Source of the DNA: Cupriavidus basilensis
GTDB lineage: Bacteria; Pseudomonadota; Gammaproteobacteria; Burkholderiales; Burkholderiaceae
Length of the DNA stretch: 64,000 nucleotides
Reading direction: 5' to 3'
Assembly (NCBI RefSeq): GCF_000832305.1
Contig: NZ_CP010537.1
Coordinates: 2,666,001 to 2,730,000, forward strand
The notes below the pieces were generated by a model that saw only the letters and a program-made list of their open reading frames with translations, searched no databases and was not told the DNA's origin. How positions within the stretch are numbered: position 1 is the stretch's first letter; every line of letters begins with the position of its first letter. The position numbers were made by a program, and so were the translations under genes. Below, piece by piece: positions 1-9,056 of this stretch.

Positions 1-91
1 AGTCATCGGCCCACGCCGCGTCGCCGGTAAGCGCGCGCGCATAGCGCCGCAACTGCGGAAGCCAGACTGCGATATCGTCGCCAACGCTCAC
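1..91 (-). CDS. ECF-type RNA polymerase sigma factor, N-terminal fragment
   Basis: Reading leftward from a GTG at 91, about 30 codons are visible before the window edge cuts the gene. The peptide contains WLPQLRRYARALTGD followed by an Ala-Trp-Ala-Asp-Asp stretch. This is the usual opening of sigma-70 region 2 in ECF sigma factors (PhyR/EcfG-like proteins share it). The GTG start is an inference: the in-frame codons just upstream include no ATG, and an overlapping frame stops at this point. It follows the small lipoprotein gene after 46 bp on the same strand, so the two may be co-transcribed. No region 4 is visible, so the subgroup cannot be named. Confidence 0.5.
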   Translation of the reverse strand, partial: MSVGDDIAVWLPQLRRYARALTGDAAWADD

Positions 92-137
92 AGCTGACAG
101 GGCATGGGGGGCGCGTCCGCAAGCATCGGGGCGGGAA

Positions 138-308
138 TCAATATCCGCTCGTCCCCATGCCACCGGTGCCGGTCGTGCCACTTGTGCCGCGGCCGCCATC
201 GCGCGAGGCCGAGGCGCCGCCGGAGCCGTCGCCAGCGCCATCGGAAGAACACGCTGCCACCGCCATCAAGGCCAGCAGCAGGGCAGAAACCAGGCGGAGC
301 GCTTTCAT
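138..308 (-). CDS. small Gly/Ser-rich lipoprotein
   Basis: This is a 56-residue protein starting at ATG 308, preceded by a clear AAGGAGA ribosome binding site. Residues 1-20 form a lipoprotein signal (MKALRLVSALLL then AVAAC), with the lipobox cysteine at residue 20. The remaining 36 residues are almost only Gly, Ser, Thr, Ala and Asp/Arg, a flexible low-complexity tail with no recognisable domain. It should be an outer- or inner-membrane-anchored peptide. It lies directly upstream of the sigma factor fragment, so it could belong to the same envelope-stress unit, but nothing in the sequence proves that. Function unknown. Confidence 0.6.
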   Translation of the reverse strand: MKALRLVSALLLALMAVAACSSDGAGDGSGGASASRDGGRGTSGTTGTGGMGTSGY

Positions 309-1003
309 GTTGGTCTCCTTGGCGGGCGGGCCGCATGGTGGCGCCATCGGGTGATGCCGCCGCTCGGTCCTGCCCACCGGGTAAACGCGTGGCGCCCCGG
401 TTTTATTCCGCAAAGCGGATGTTTTGCCCCCGCTCCCACGGAGCGCGCAGCATGGCCCACATCTTGGCCCGGCGCCGTGCGGCGCGCGATACTTCGAGAC
501 GTTTCTTGCTTTGTCATGCAAGTGATCTAGAGTGGTGTGATGCACCATTTCGCCCGGCTGTGGCGGTGCTGGAAAGGCCACAGCGTGCAACGACACGATG
601 GAGTGATCGCGCAATGGCTGGGGTGAGTGCACTGATACGGGCTCGCATCCAGTTTGCGGAAATCATCTTCTTCCACCCTCTTCGTCTTCGTCCTGCCACC
701 CGGCATGGCAAGGTCAGGCATCCAGGCTTTCGCGGCCTCTCCCGCACGCCGCGCGAGGCTTGCAGCCATCGCAGGCGCCCCGATCGCCGCGTCTGTCCAT
801 AACCGGATCCACGACAACCGCCCATCGGCAGGCAAGGCCGGGGCGGCAGTTGCTCACCGCCCAGGCGACAGCCGGCACAGCCGTTGCCGGCGCGCGGCGT
901 CGATCACCATGCCGTGTCGCGGCTGCCCCTGTCCATGCCGGATGGCCAGCGCGTGCGCGTGTCTTTGCTTTCCGTCCACTTCCACCGATTCCGAGGTCCC
1001 TTC
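309..1003. other. 695-bp intergenic region upstream of the RND operon
   Basis: No gene here is convincing. A leftward frame at 527-835 would encode an acidic/basic stretch but has no family features and no good ribosome binding site. The region must hold the promoter of the efflux operon to its right and of the small lipoprotein to its left. An inverted repeat TGGTG-TGATG-CACCA at 533-547 follows a weak TTGCTT/TAGAGT promoter-like pair (506-533) and could be an operator. No TetR or LysR regulator adjoins the pump operon, so its regulator must be elsewhere. Confidence 0.4.
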
Positions 1004-2236
1004 ATGCGCATCGAGCGGGTTCCCTTTCGCCATATCAGTGCCGCGACGGTTGCCGTAATTCTTGCTGCATGCGGACAGAAGCCCGCCGCGCCACCGCCGC
1101 AGACGCTGGAGGTCGGCGTCGTCACCGTCAAGCCAGCCACCGTGCCCGTCACCTCCGAGCTGCCGGGCCGCACCAGCGCCTTCCTGGTCGCGCAGGTGCG
1201 CGCGCGGGTCGACGGCATCGTGCTGCGCCGCGAGTTCACCGAGGGCGATGAGGTCAAGCTGGGCCAGCGCCTCTACAAGATCGACCCGACGCCCTACATT
1301 GCGGCGCTCAACAATGCCAAGGCCGTGCTGGCGAAAGCACAAGCCAACGTGGGCACGCAAAACGCACTGGTCCAGCGCTACAAGATCCTGGTGGCGGCCA
1401 ACGCCGTGAGCAAGCAGGACTACGACAACGCCGTGGCCGCGCTGGGCCAGGCCGTGGCCGACGTGGCATCGGGCAAGGCAGGGGTGGAAACCGCGCAGAT
1501 CAACCTGGGCTACACCGATGTCGTGTCCCCCATCACCGGGCGCAGCGGCTTGTCGCAGGTCACGCCGGGCGCCTATGTGCAGGCCAGCCAGGCCACGCTG
1601 CTGACCACGGTCCAGCAACTGGACCCGGTCTACGTCAACCTGACGCAATCGAGCGTCGAGGGGCTGCGGCTGCGCCGCCAGATTCAGGAGGGCCGCCTGC
1701 AGACCACCGGCGCCAATGCCGCCAAGGTCACGCTGTTGCTGGAAGACGGACGCGCCTATCCGCAGCCCGGCCAGCTCCAGTTCACCGACGTGAGCGTGGA
1801 CCAGAGCACGGGTTCCGTGACGGTGCGTGCGATCTTCCCGAACAAGGATCGCGTGCTGCTGCCCGGCATGTTCGTGCGCGCGCGCATCGACCAGGGCGTC
1901 AACGACAAGGCCATCGTCGTGCCCCAGATCGGCGTCACGCATGACGCGAAGGGGCAGGCCGTGGCACTGGTCGTCGGCCAGGACAACAAGGTGACGCAAC
2001 GCCAGATCGTCACCACCGGCACCTACGGCAGCGGCTGGGTGGTGGACGGCGGCCTGCAGCCGGGCGATCGCGTGATCGTCAACGGCGTGGAAAAAGCCAA
2101 ACCGGGCATGACGGTCAAGCCGGTCGAAGCCCAGGCGCCGGCGCAGCCGGCCTCCGGCGCGCAGGCCATGCCTGGCGCCGGCGCGCCAGCGGCATCGGCG
2201 CCTTCCGCGGCATCGGCAGCATCGGCCGCGCAATAA
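1004..2236 (+). CDS. RND efflux periplasmic adaptor (AcrA/MexA family) lipoprotein
   Basis: This 410-residue membrane-fusion protein bridges the inner-membrane pump and the outer-membrane channel. ATG 1004 is chosen because it gives a proper lipoprotein signal with lipobox ILAAC and acylated Cys23; the longer reading frame upstream is not signal-like. A split lipoyl domain begins around residues 66-98 (VRARVDGIVLRREF), followed by the alpha-hairpin (AKAQANVGTQ onward) and beta-barrel. The C-terminus is a Pro/Ala/Ser-rich tail. It is the first gene of a tripartite operon, with 15 bp before the pump gene. Substrates (solvents, antibiotics or aromatics) cannot be deduced from the sequence. Confidence 0.93.
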   Translation: MRIERVPFRHISAATVAVILAACGQKPAAPPPQTLEVGVVTVKPATVPVTSELPGRTSAFLVAQVRARVDGIVLRREFTEGDEVKLGQRLYKIDPTPYIAALNNAKAVLAKAQANVGTQNALVQRYKILVAANAVSKQDYDNAVAALGQAVADVASGKAGVETAQINLGYTDVVSPITGRSGLSQVTPGAYVQASQATLLTTVQQLDPVYVNLTQSSVEGLRLRRQIQEGRLQTTGANAAKVTLLLEDGRAYPQPGQLQFTDVSVDQSTGSVTVRAIFPNKDRVLLPGMFVRARIDQGVNDKAIVVPQIGVTHDAKGQAVALVVGQDNKVTQRQIVTTGTYGSGWVVDGGLQPGDRVIVNGVEKAKPGMTVKPVEAQAPAQPASGAQAMPGAGAPAASAPSAASAASAAQ

Positions 2237-2251
2237 CCGGGAGCCAGCTCC

Positions 2252-5200
2252 ATGGCAAAGTTCTTTATCGACCGGCCAATTTTTGCGTGGGTGATCGCGA
2301 TCATCCTGATGCTGGCCGGCCTCGCCGCGACCACCACGCTGCCCATTGCCCAGTACCCCACGATTGCCCCGCCGGCCGTGCAGATCAGCGCCACCTACCC
2401 CGGCGCTTCCGCCAAGACCGTCGAAGACACCGTCACGCAGGTGATCGAGCAGCAGATGAGCGGCCTGGACCACCTGCTGTACCTGTCGTCGACCAGCGAC
2501 GATTCCGGCACCGCCACCATCACGCTGACCTTCGCGGCCGGCACCAACCCGGACATTGCGCAGGTCCAGGTGCAGAACAAGCTGCAGCTCGCCACCCCGC
2601 TGCTGCCACAGGCCGTGCAGCAGCTGGGCACCAAGGTCACCAAATCGAGCAGCAGCTTCTTGCTGATCCTCGCCTTCGTGTCCAAGGACGGCAGCATGGG
2701 CCGCTACGACCTGGCGAACTACGTGGCGTCGAAGGTGCTGGACCCGGTCAGCCGGATCGACGGCGTCGGCACGGTAACGCTGTTCGGCTCGCAGTACGCC
2801 ATGCGGATCTGGCTCGACGCGAGCAAGCTGAACAACTACAGCCTGACCCCGATCGACGTCAAGAGCGCGGTGGCCGCGCAGAACGTGCAGGTCGCTGGCG
2901 GCAGCCTGGGCGGCACGCCGTCGGTGCCGGGCCAGATGCTGCAAGCCACCATCACCGAGGCCACGCTGCTGCAAACCCCCGCGCAGTTCGGCAATATCCT
3001 GCTCAAGGTCAATACCGACGGCTCGCAGGTGCGCCTGAGGGATGTGGCGCGCATCGAGCTGGGCGGCGAGAACTATAACTTCGACACCAAGTACAACGGC
3101 CAGCCGACCGCGGCCTTCGGCATCCAGCTCGCCACCGGCGCCAACGCGCTGGCCACGGCCAAGGCGGTGCGCGCCAAGATGGCCGACCTGCAGCGCTATG
3201 CACCGCAAGGCGTGGTGGTGGAGTATCCGTACGACATCACGCCGTTCATCACGCTGTCGATCGAGGAAGTGATCAAGACGCTGATCGAGGGCATCGTGCT
3301 GGTGTTCCTGGTGATGTACCTGTTCCTGCAGAACCTGCGCGCCACGCTGATCCCGACCATCGCGGTGCCCGTGGTGCTGCTGGGCACCTTCGCGGTGATG
3401 TCGGTGGTTGGCTTCTCGATCAACACCCTGTCAATGTTCGGCATGGTGCTGGCCATCGGCCTGCTGGTGGACGATGCGATCGTGGTGGTGGAAAACGTCG
3501 AGCGGGTCATGGCCGAGGAAGGCTTGTCGCCGCGCGACGCCACGCGCAAGGCCATGGAGCAGATCACCGGCGCGCTGGTGGGCGTGGCGCTGGTGCTGTC
3601 GGCAGTGTTCGTGCCGGTGGCATTCTCCGGCGGCTCGGTGGGGGCGATCTACCGGCAGTTTTCGCTGACCATCGTTGCCGCCATGGTGCTGTCCGTACTG
3701 GTGGCCCTGATCCTGACGCCAGCGCTGTGCGCGACCATGCTTGAGCCGATCCCGAAAGGCCACCACGATGAAAAGACCGGCTTCTTCGGCTGGTTCAACC
3801 GCACCTTCGCCAGGAGCCAGAAAAAGTACCACGGCGGCGTGGAGCATGTGATCCGGCGCTCGGGGCGCTGGCTGATCATCTACCTGATGGTCATTCTGGT
3901 AGTGGGCTTGCTGTTCGTGCGGCTGCCGAAAGCCTTCCTGCCCGAAGAGGACCAGGGCACCATGTTTGTGCTGGTGCAGGCGCCCGTGGGTTCCACGCAG
4001 GAGCGCACCGCCAAGGTGCTGCTGGATGTGCAGGAGTACCTGCTCAACAGCGAGAAGGAATCCGTGGAAGCGGTGCTGACGGTTAACGGCTTCAGCTTTG
4101 CAGGCCGCGGCCAGAACTCGGGCCTGGTGTTCGTGCGGCTCAAGGACTTCTCCCAGCGGGAGTCCGCCAACCTGAAAGCACCCGCTTTGGTCAGGCGGAT
4201 TTTCGGGCACTTTGCGGGATACAAGGACGCCAACGTGTTCCCGTTGAACCCCCCTTCCATTCCGGAACTCGGCACGGCCGCAGGCTTCGACTTCGAGTTG
4301 CAGGACCGTGCCGGCTTGGGCCACGAAAAGCTGATGCAGGCGCGCAACATGCTGCTCGGCATGGCGGCCAAGGACGCGCTGCTGGCACAGGTGCGCCCGA
4401 ACGGCCTGAACGACACGCCGCAGTTCAAGGTCGACATCGACCGCGAAAAGGCCAACGCGCTGGGCGTCAGCGCCGCCGACATCGACCAGACCTTCTCGAC
4501 CGCCTGGGCGTCGCTATACGTGAACAACTTCCTCGATACCGACAACCGGATCAAGAAAGTCTACGTGCAGGGCGAACCAAGGTTCCGCATGAACCCGGAG
4601 GACCTGAACGCCTGGTACGTGCGCAATGCGGCTGGCACGATGGTGCCGTTCGGCGCCTTCGGCTCGGGGGCGTGGATCTTCGGGTCCCCCAAGCTCGAGC
4701 GCTTCAACGGCATCCCGGCGGTCGAGATCCAGGGCTCGGCGGCGGCCGGTAAATCGACCGGCCAGGCGATGAACGCCATGGAAGCCATCGCGCAGAAGCT
4801 GCCCGACGGTATCGGCTACGAATGGACCGGCTTGTCGTACCAGGAGCGCCAGTCCGGCTCGCAGGCGCCACTGCTCTATGGCATCTCGATCCTCGTCGTC
4901 TTCCTTTGCCTGGCCGCGCTGTATGAGAGCTGGTCGATCCCGTTCTCGGTGATCATGGTGGTGCCGCTGGGGATTCTGGGCGCGCTGCTGGCCGCCACCC
5001 TGCGCGGGCTGGAGAACGACGTCTTCTTCCAGGTCGGCCTGCTGACCACGGTGGGGCTGTCGGCGAAGAACGCCATCCTGATCGTGGAGTTCGCCCGCGA
5101 CCTGCGCGACCAGGGCATGAGCAACGTCGACGCGGCGGTGGAGGCGGCACGCCTGCGCTTGCGCCCGATCCTGATGACATCGCTGGCCTTCATCCTTGGC

Positions 5201-5467
5201 GTGCTGCCGCTGGCGCTCAGCAATGGCGCTGGCTCCGGCAGCCAGCATGCGATCGGCACCGGCGTGATCGGCGGGATGCTGACCGCCACCTTCCTCGCGA
5301 TCTTCATGATCCCGATGTTCTTCGTCGTGATCGGCAAGTTCAGCAAGACCAGGCACAAGCCCGGGTCGCCACCTGCGCCCGTCCCGTCCGGCCACGCGGG
5401 CGGCGGCAATGACGATGGCAGCAATGGCAGCAATGGCAGCGCCGGCACGCCTGGCCAAGGACATTGA
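2252..5467 (+). CDS. RND multidrug efflux permease (AcrB/MexB, HAE-1 family)
   Basis: This 1071-residue inner-membrane proton/drug antiporter starts with the classical [16 protein letters not shown]. The proton-relay residues are present: Asp407 and Asp408 in [14 protein letters not shown], and a Lys at residue 939 in [12 protein letters not shown]. Both HAE-1 repeats with their large periplasmic loops are intact. The C-terminus ends in a Gly/Ser/Asn tail encoded by a 9-bp tandem repeat (5417-5443), an addition to the usual AcrB length. The adaptor gene lies 15 bp upstream, and the channel gene starts one base after the TGA, so all three are coupled. Confidence 0.95.
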   Translation: MAKFFIDRPIFAWVIAIILMLAGLAATTTLPIAQYPTIAPPAVQISATYPGASAKTVEDTVTQVIEQQMSGLDHLLYLSSTSDDSGTATITLTFAAGTNPDIAQVQVQNKLQLATPLLPQAVQQLGTKVTKSSSSFLLILAFVSKDGSMGRYDLANYVASKVLDPVSRIDGVGTVTLFGSQYAMRIWLDASKLNNYSLTPIDVKSAVAAQNVQVAGGSLGGTPSVPGQMLQATITEATLLQTPAQFGNILLKVNTDGSQVRLRDVARIELGGENYNFDTKYNGQPTAAFGIQLATGANALATAKAVRAKMADLQRYAPQGVVVEYPYDITPFITLSIEEVIKTLIEGIVLVFLVMYLFLQNLRATLIPTIAVPVVLLGTFAVMSVVGFSINTLSMFGMVLAIGLLVDDAIVVVENVERVMAEEGLSPRDATRKAMEQITGALVGVALVLSAVFVPVAFSGGSVGAIYRQFSLTIVAAMVLSVLVALILTPALCATMLEPIPKGHHDEKTGFFGWFNRTFARSQKKYHGGVEHVIRRSGRWLIIYLMVILVVGLLFVRLPKAFLPEEDQGTMFVLVQAPVGSTQERTAKVLLDVQEYLLNSEKESVEAVLTVNGFSFAGRGQNSGLVFVRLKDFSQRESANLKAPALVRRIFGHFAGYKDANVFPLNPPSIPELGTAAGFDFELQDRAGLGHEKLMQARNMLLGMAAKDALLAQVRPNGLNDTPQFKVDIDREKANALGVSAADIDQTFSTAWASLYVNNFLDTDNRIKKVYVQGEPRFRMNPEDLNAWYVRNAAGTMVPFGAFGSGAWIFGSPKLERFNGIPAVEIQGSAAAGKSTGQAMNAMEAIAQKLPDGIGYEWTGLSYQERQSGSQAPLLYGISILVVFLCLAALYESWSIPFSVIMVVPLGILGALLAATLRGLENDVFFQVGLLTTVGLSAKNAILIVEFARDLRDQGMSNVDAAVEAARLRLRPILMTSLAFILGVLPLALSNGAGSGSQHAIGTGVIGGMLTATFLAIFMIPMFFVVIGKFSKTRHKPGSPPAPVPSGHAGGGNDDGSNGSNGSAGTPGQGH
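5417..5443 (+). repeat. 9-bp tandem repeat at the end of the RND pump gene
   Basis: Three consecutive units of GGCAGCAAT (the last one GGCAGCGCC) encode Gly-Ser-Asn repeats in the cytoplasmic tail of the pump, about 20 bp before its stop codon. It is one of many unit-of-three microrepeats placed at gene ends in this window. Confidence 0.8.
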
Positions 5468-5468
5468 G

Positions 5469-6965
5469 ATGCCCAGACTCGCACTGATCGCCGGCGCCAC
5501 CGCCATCCTGGCCGCCGGCTGCACGCTCCAGCCGCGCTATGAGCGCCCCGCCGCCCCCGTTGCCCCCGCCTTCCCGGCCGGCGGCGTCTACGGCACCCAG
5601 CCGGGCGCCGCCAGCGCCACGGCCAGCACGCCGGCCCCGGAGATCGGCTGGCGGGACTTCTTTGCCGATGCGCGCCTGCAGCGCTTGCTGGAACTCGCGC
5701 TCAAGAACAACCGCGACCTGCGCGTGTCGGTGCTGAACATGGAGGCGGCGCGCGCGCAGTACCAGATCAGCCGCGCCGGCCTGTTCCCGGCCGTCAACGC
5801 GGTGGCCTCGCAAAGCCGCGCGCGCACGCCGCGGAACCTGTCCACCCTTGGCAAGACCGTCTCCGGCGAGTATTCAGTCGGGCTCAGCGCATCGTGGGAA
5901 ATCGACTTCTTCGGCCGCATCCGCAGCCTGAACGACCAGGCCCTCGCGCAGTTCTTGTCGCTGGCGGAGAGCCGCAGGGCGGCGGAGCTGGCCTTGCTGT
6001 CGTCGGTGGCGAACCAATACCTCACCGTGCTCAGCTACGACGACGCGCTGGCCGTCACGCGCGGCACGCTGGTGACGGCCGAGGAGTCTTTACGCATCAC
6101 CAGCCTCCAGTTTGACGTCGGCGCGGGCTCGGAGCTGGCCCTGCGCCAGGCCGAAGGCGTGGTCGAGCAGGCGCGCGCCAACCTGGAGACGGAAAGCCGG
6201 TTGCGCGCGCAGTCCGAGAATGCGCTGGTGCTGCTGGTGGGCGAGCCGCTACCGGATGACTTGCCGCCTGGCCTGCCGCTCAACAGCCAGGCCTTGCTGG
6301 CCGACATCCCGGCGGGCTTGCCCTCCGACCTGCTGACCCGGCGCCCGGACATCGCCGCCGCGGAGCAATCGCTGCGGGCGGCCAACGCCAACATCGGCGC
6401 GGCGCGCGCGGCGTTTTTCCCGCGGGTGACGCTCACCGGCAGCGCGGGCACGCTGTCGCCCACGCTGGGCGGCTTGTTCAAGCCGGGCTCCGCCGCCTGG
6501 TCGTTCGCGCCGCAGATCACCTTGCCGATCTTCCAGGGCGGCCAGAACATTGCCGCGCTGGACCTGGCGCAGGTACAGAAGCGCATCGAGATCGCCACCT
6601 ACGAGAAGGCCATCCAGACCGCCTTTCGGGAGGTGTCCGATGGCCTGGCGGCGCGCGGCACCTTCGACAACCAGATCAAGGCGCTTGAGCGCTTCACCGG
6701 CTCGCAAGAACGGCGGCTGGTGCTGTCGGACCTGCGCTTTCGCAACGGGGTGGACAGCTACCTGAGCGTGCTGACCGCGCAGAACGACCTCTACAGCGCG
6801 CAACTGCTGCTGATCAACGCCCGGCTGCAACGGCTGACCAACCTGGTCGATCTCTACCAGTTCCTCGGCGGTGGCTGGATCGAGCGTGCGGGCGACACGC
6901 CCCGCCCCTCGGACACGCCGCTCGGCTACAGCGCGAACGCGCCGGGCCTGGCGGCCGCGCCGTAG
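5469..6965 (+). CDS. RND efflux outer-membrane lipoprotein (OprM/NodT family)
   Basis: This 498-residue TolC-like outer-membrane channel starts at ATG 5469, immediately after the pump stop (TGA-G-ATG), so it is translationally coupled. The lipoprotein signal MPRLALIAGATAILAAGC gives acylated Cys18. The two OEP repeats are visible, with family signatures IGWRDFFADARLQRLLELAL near the N-terminus, SWEIDFFGRIRSLND, and LLTRRPDIAAAEQSLRAANA in the second half. It completes an AcrAB-OprM-type tripartite pump, where it forms the exit duct through the outer membrane. Confidence 0.93.
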   Translation: MPRLALIAGATAILAAGCTLQPRYERPAAPVAPAFPAGGVYGTQPGAASATASTPAPEIGWRDFFADARLQRLLELALKNNRDLRVSVLNMEAARAQYQISRAGLFPAVNAVASQSRARTPRNLSTLGKTVSGEYSVGLSASWEIDFFGRIRSLNDQALAQFLSLAESRRAAELALLSSVANQYLTVLSYDDALAVTRGTLVTAEESLRITSLQFDVGAGSELALRQAEGVVEQARANLETESRLRAQSENALVLLVGEPLPDDLPPGLPLNSQALLADIPAGLPSDLLTRRPDIAAAEQSLRAANANIGAARAAFFPRVTLTGSAGTLSPTLGGLFKPGSAAWSFAPQITLPIFQGGQNIAALDLAQVQKRIEIATYEKAIQTAFREVSDGLAARGTFDNQIKALERFTGSQERRLVLSDLRFRNGVDSYLSVLTAQNDLYSAQLLLINARLQRLTNLVDLYQFLGGGWIERAGDTPRPSDTPLGYSANAPGLAAAP

Positions 6966-7006
6966 CGTGCCCGATGTGTGCCCACTGCGGGTCCGCGGCG
7001 GGTCCG

Positions 7007-7777
7007 TCAGGCCAGCCGCTGGCAGCTATACGCTTCGGTCCGGTAGGGAAACGCCACGCTGGCCTTGCCGGCCAGCGCCGGGCTGGCGTCGATCACGGCC
7101 AGCAGCCGGGCGCGCACCGCGTCCTGCTCCGCGGCCGGCAGCGCGGCAATGAAGCTGACCGACATCACCCGGTCCACGATCACCTGCTGCGCGGGACCAA
7201 CGTGCTCGTAAGGCAGGCTGGCCAGCCCCAGCTCGCCGAAGCCGCTGGCCGGGAACACCTTTTTCCAGTCACCCTTGTAGAAGCGCGGCGCGTCGCCCTC
7301 GAACGGGGTCATGATGGCGGTCAGCTGCGCCACCCAGTCGACCGACTCATCGCGCACGTTCCACACCAGGCCGAGCTTGCCGCCCGGGCGCAGCACACGG
7401 CCGATCTCGGCCATGGCCGCGGCGTTGGCAAACCAGTGGAACGCCTGCGCGCAGACCACCGCGTCGACGCTGGCGTCGGGCAGCGGGATGGCCTCGGCCG
7501 TGCCCGCCAGCGCCTGCACGGCGGGCACGGCGGCGCTTAGCTGGGCGCGCATCGCCGCCACGGGTTCCACCGCGATCACGCTGGCGCCGGTGGCCAGCAG
7601 CAGGCGGCTGAACTTGCCGGTGCCGGCGCCCAGGTCCAGCACGGTCTTGCCGGGCTGCAGGCCGAGCTCCGTCGTCAGCCAGGCGCCAAGCGCGCTCGGA
7701 TAGTCGGGGCGCCCGCGGGCGTAGGTATCGGCCTGGCTGGAAAAGCCCTGGGCAGCGGCGTGGTGGATGTCGGTCAT
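7007..7777 (-). CDS. class I SAM-dependent methyltransferase
   Basis: This 256-residue soluble protein has a type-11 methyltransferase fold. Motif I (VLDLGAGTGKF) lies at residues 46-56, an acidic end to strand beta2 follows (VIAVEP), and the post-motif CAQAFHWF and VLRPGGKLGLVW segments are typical of small-molecule methyltransferases of the UbiE/Tam-like group. The closest general type is the yeast Crg1/trans-aconitate methyltransferase-like group. It is convergent with the efflux operon (41-bp gap, no obvious terminator). Its upstream gap to the next leftward gene contains a 9-bp tandem repeat. The methyl acceptor is unknown. Confidence 0.85.
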   Translation of the reverse strand: MTDIHHAAAQGFSSQADTYARGRPDYPSALGAWLTTELGLQPGKTVLDLGAGTGKFSRLLLATGASVIAVEPVAAMRAQLSAAVPAVQALAGTAEAIPLPDASVDAVVCAQAFHWFANAAAMAEIGRVLRPGGKLGLVWNVRDESVDWVAQLTAIMTPFEGDAPRFYKGDWKKVFPASGFGELGLASLPYEHVGPAQQVIVDRVMSVSFIAALPAAEQDAVRARLLAVIDASPALAGKASVAFPYRTEAYSCQRLA

Positions 7778-7842
7778 GGGTGCGTCTGTCTCTCGTGCGT
7801 TGGACAGGCACTTCCGGAGCCAGCCCGTTGCCGCAGCGGCCC

Positions 7843-7869
7843 TGGAAGTGGTGGAAGTGGTGGAAGTGG
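7843..7869. repeat. 9-bp tandem repeat between methyltransferase and lipoprotein genes
   Basis: Three exact copies of TGGAAGTGG lie two bases beyond the stop codon of the downstream-reading lipoprotein gene. They are noncoding in the chosen annotation. Confidence 0.85.
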
Positions 7870-7871
7870 AA

Positions 7872-8891
7872 CTAGAACGAAGGCACCGGGTTCTCGCCCT
7901 GGCTTACCTGGTACTTGCCGTCCTGGAAGCGATAGCGCACCACCGCATCCAGCGATTTGCGCCGCGGCTTGGCCGCGCCTCCCGGTAGTTTGACCTCCTG
8001 GCCCCGGAACGCCACGGTCAGGTCACCCGGCGTGTCCGCGCCAAGGGCAAATGCCGGTTTGCCCTCCACCGCATAGCAGACCTGCTCGCCGGCGTCCTGG
8101 CTATCCGTGCCGCGTTGCGCGAGCACGTCGGACTTGCCTGACAGCGCCTCGTCGCATGGCTCGAGCGCGCCGGAATTCTCCGCGCTCATGGCCACGCCGC
8201 CCAGCAGGGTGGAGATCTGCCCCGGCGCCAGGCGATAGAACGACGCCCAGCTGCCGCAATAGCCTTGCCAGCAACTGCCCCAGGTCAGGGTGAGCGCAAA
8301 GTCCGTGGCCGATATCTTCGCGACCGACGACTCGCCGAGCGAGCCTTGCCCGCCTGAGAAGTCGTAGCCATCAACACGCCGGCTGAGCTGCCAGCCGCCG
8401 GGGCTTTCGCCACTGGCCGTGGCATCGCGCGTAAAGAAGTACGCGCCCAGCCAGGCACCCGCCGCGTGGCTATTGTTGCGCGTGCCGCCTTCATCCACCA
8501 CCATGCCCTCGGTCAGCATCACCGCATGGGTGTCGTCCAGCCGGATCACCTGGATCGGCTTGACATCGATGGTGCCGTCCACCAGCGGCGCCTCGCCCGT
8601 GCCCTTGTAGTCCGGGTCCGGCAACGCGGCGCGCACCACGCGGCCTTTGTCGTCGTCGCGCCAGGCGGGAAAGGCCAACAGGATCAAGGCCTCGCGCTTG
8701 AGGGTGTCGGCCTGCGCCACCGCGGCAGAGGCCAGCGCGGCCTGCGCGGACGAAGCGCCAGCCGCCGCGGGCGGGGCCTCATGCCGCGAGCAGGCGGGCA
8801 AGCCGAGGCAAAGCGCCAGGGCCGGCGCCAGCATCCGCCTGGCGATACGTCGGGAATCCGCGGAGGTGGCACGAAGCGAGCAAAAAGTCAT
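7872..8891 (-). CDS. hypothetical lipoprotein of unknown function
   Basis: This 339-residue protein has an arginine-rich start, a hydrophobic stretch MLAPALALCLGLPAC and a lipobox cysteine at residue 34, so it is probably a lipid-anchored periplasmic protein. An internal ATG at 8834 (residue 20) would give a more normal 15-residue signal and may be the true start; neither has a strong ribosome binding site. The mature part contains a long soluble domain with many Trp, Tyr and Gly residues (for example TWGSCWQGYCGSWASFYRLA) and four or more cysteines. I do not recognise the family. It is probably monocistronic or paired with the methyltransferase downstream on the same strand. Confidence 0.7.
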   Translation of the reverse strand: MTFCSLRATSADSRRIARRMLAPALALCLGLPACSRHEAPPAAAGASSAQAALASAAVAQADTLKREALILLAFPAWRDDDKGRVVRAALPDPDYKGTGEAPLVDGTIDVKPIQVIRLDDTHAVMLTEGMVVDEGGTRNNSHAAGAWLGAYFFTRDATASGESPGGWQLSRRVDGYDFSGGQGSLGESSVAKISATDFALTLTWGSCWQGYCGSWASFYRLAPGQISTLLGGVAMSAENSGALEPCDEALSGKSDVLAQRGTDSQDAGEQVCYAVEGKPAFALGADTPGDLTVAFRGQEVKLPGGAAKPRRKSLDAVVRYRFQDGKYQVSQGENPVPSF

Positions 8892-9056
8892 GTCGACGGC
8901 TGGCGCAAGGGCCGCGGCTGCGCGGCCAGGAATGGGCAGGCAAAGCGAGAATCACGAACCGCGGGAACCACGGGAAATGGCCACGCGGATGCCGCGCACC
9001 GCACTATCCGCGAGCCGGTCCGCGCCGTCAAGGCGGGCCGGCTGCCATCCGGGCCC

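Noticed and set aside
527..835. Possible small leftward gene in the region upstream of the RND operon
   Set aside because: A short stretch looks amino-acid balanced (KTKRVEEDDFRKLD), but the rest is low-quality and there is no clear start signal; left as unproven.
854..3208. 784-codon leftward open frame antisense to the RND adaptor and pump genes
   Set aside because: Mirror frame caused by GC-rich third positions; its Arg/His/Gly-rich translation has no family features, while the plus-strand proteins are complete and recognised.
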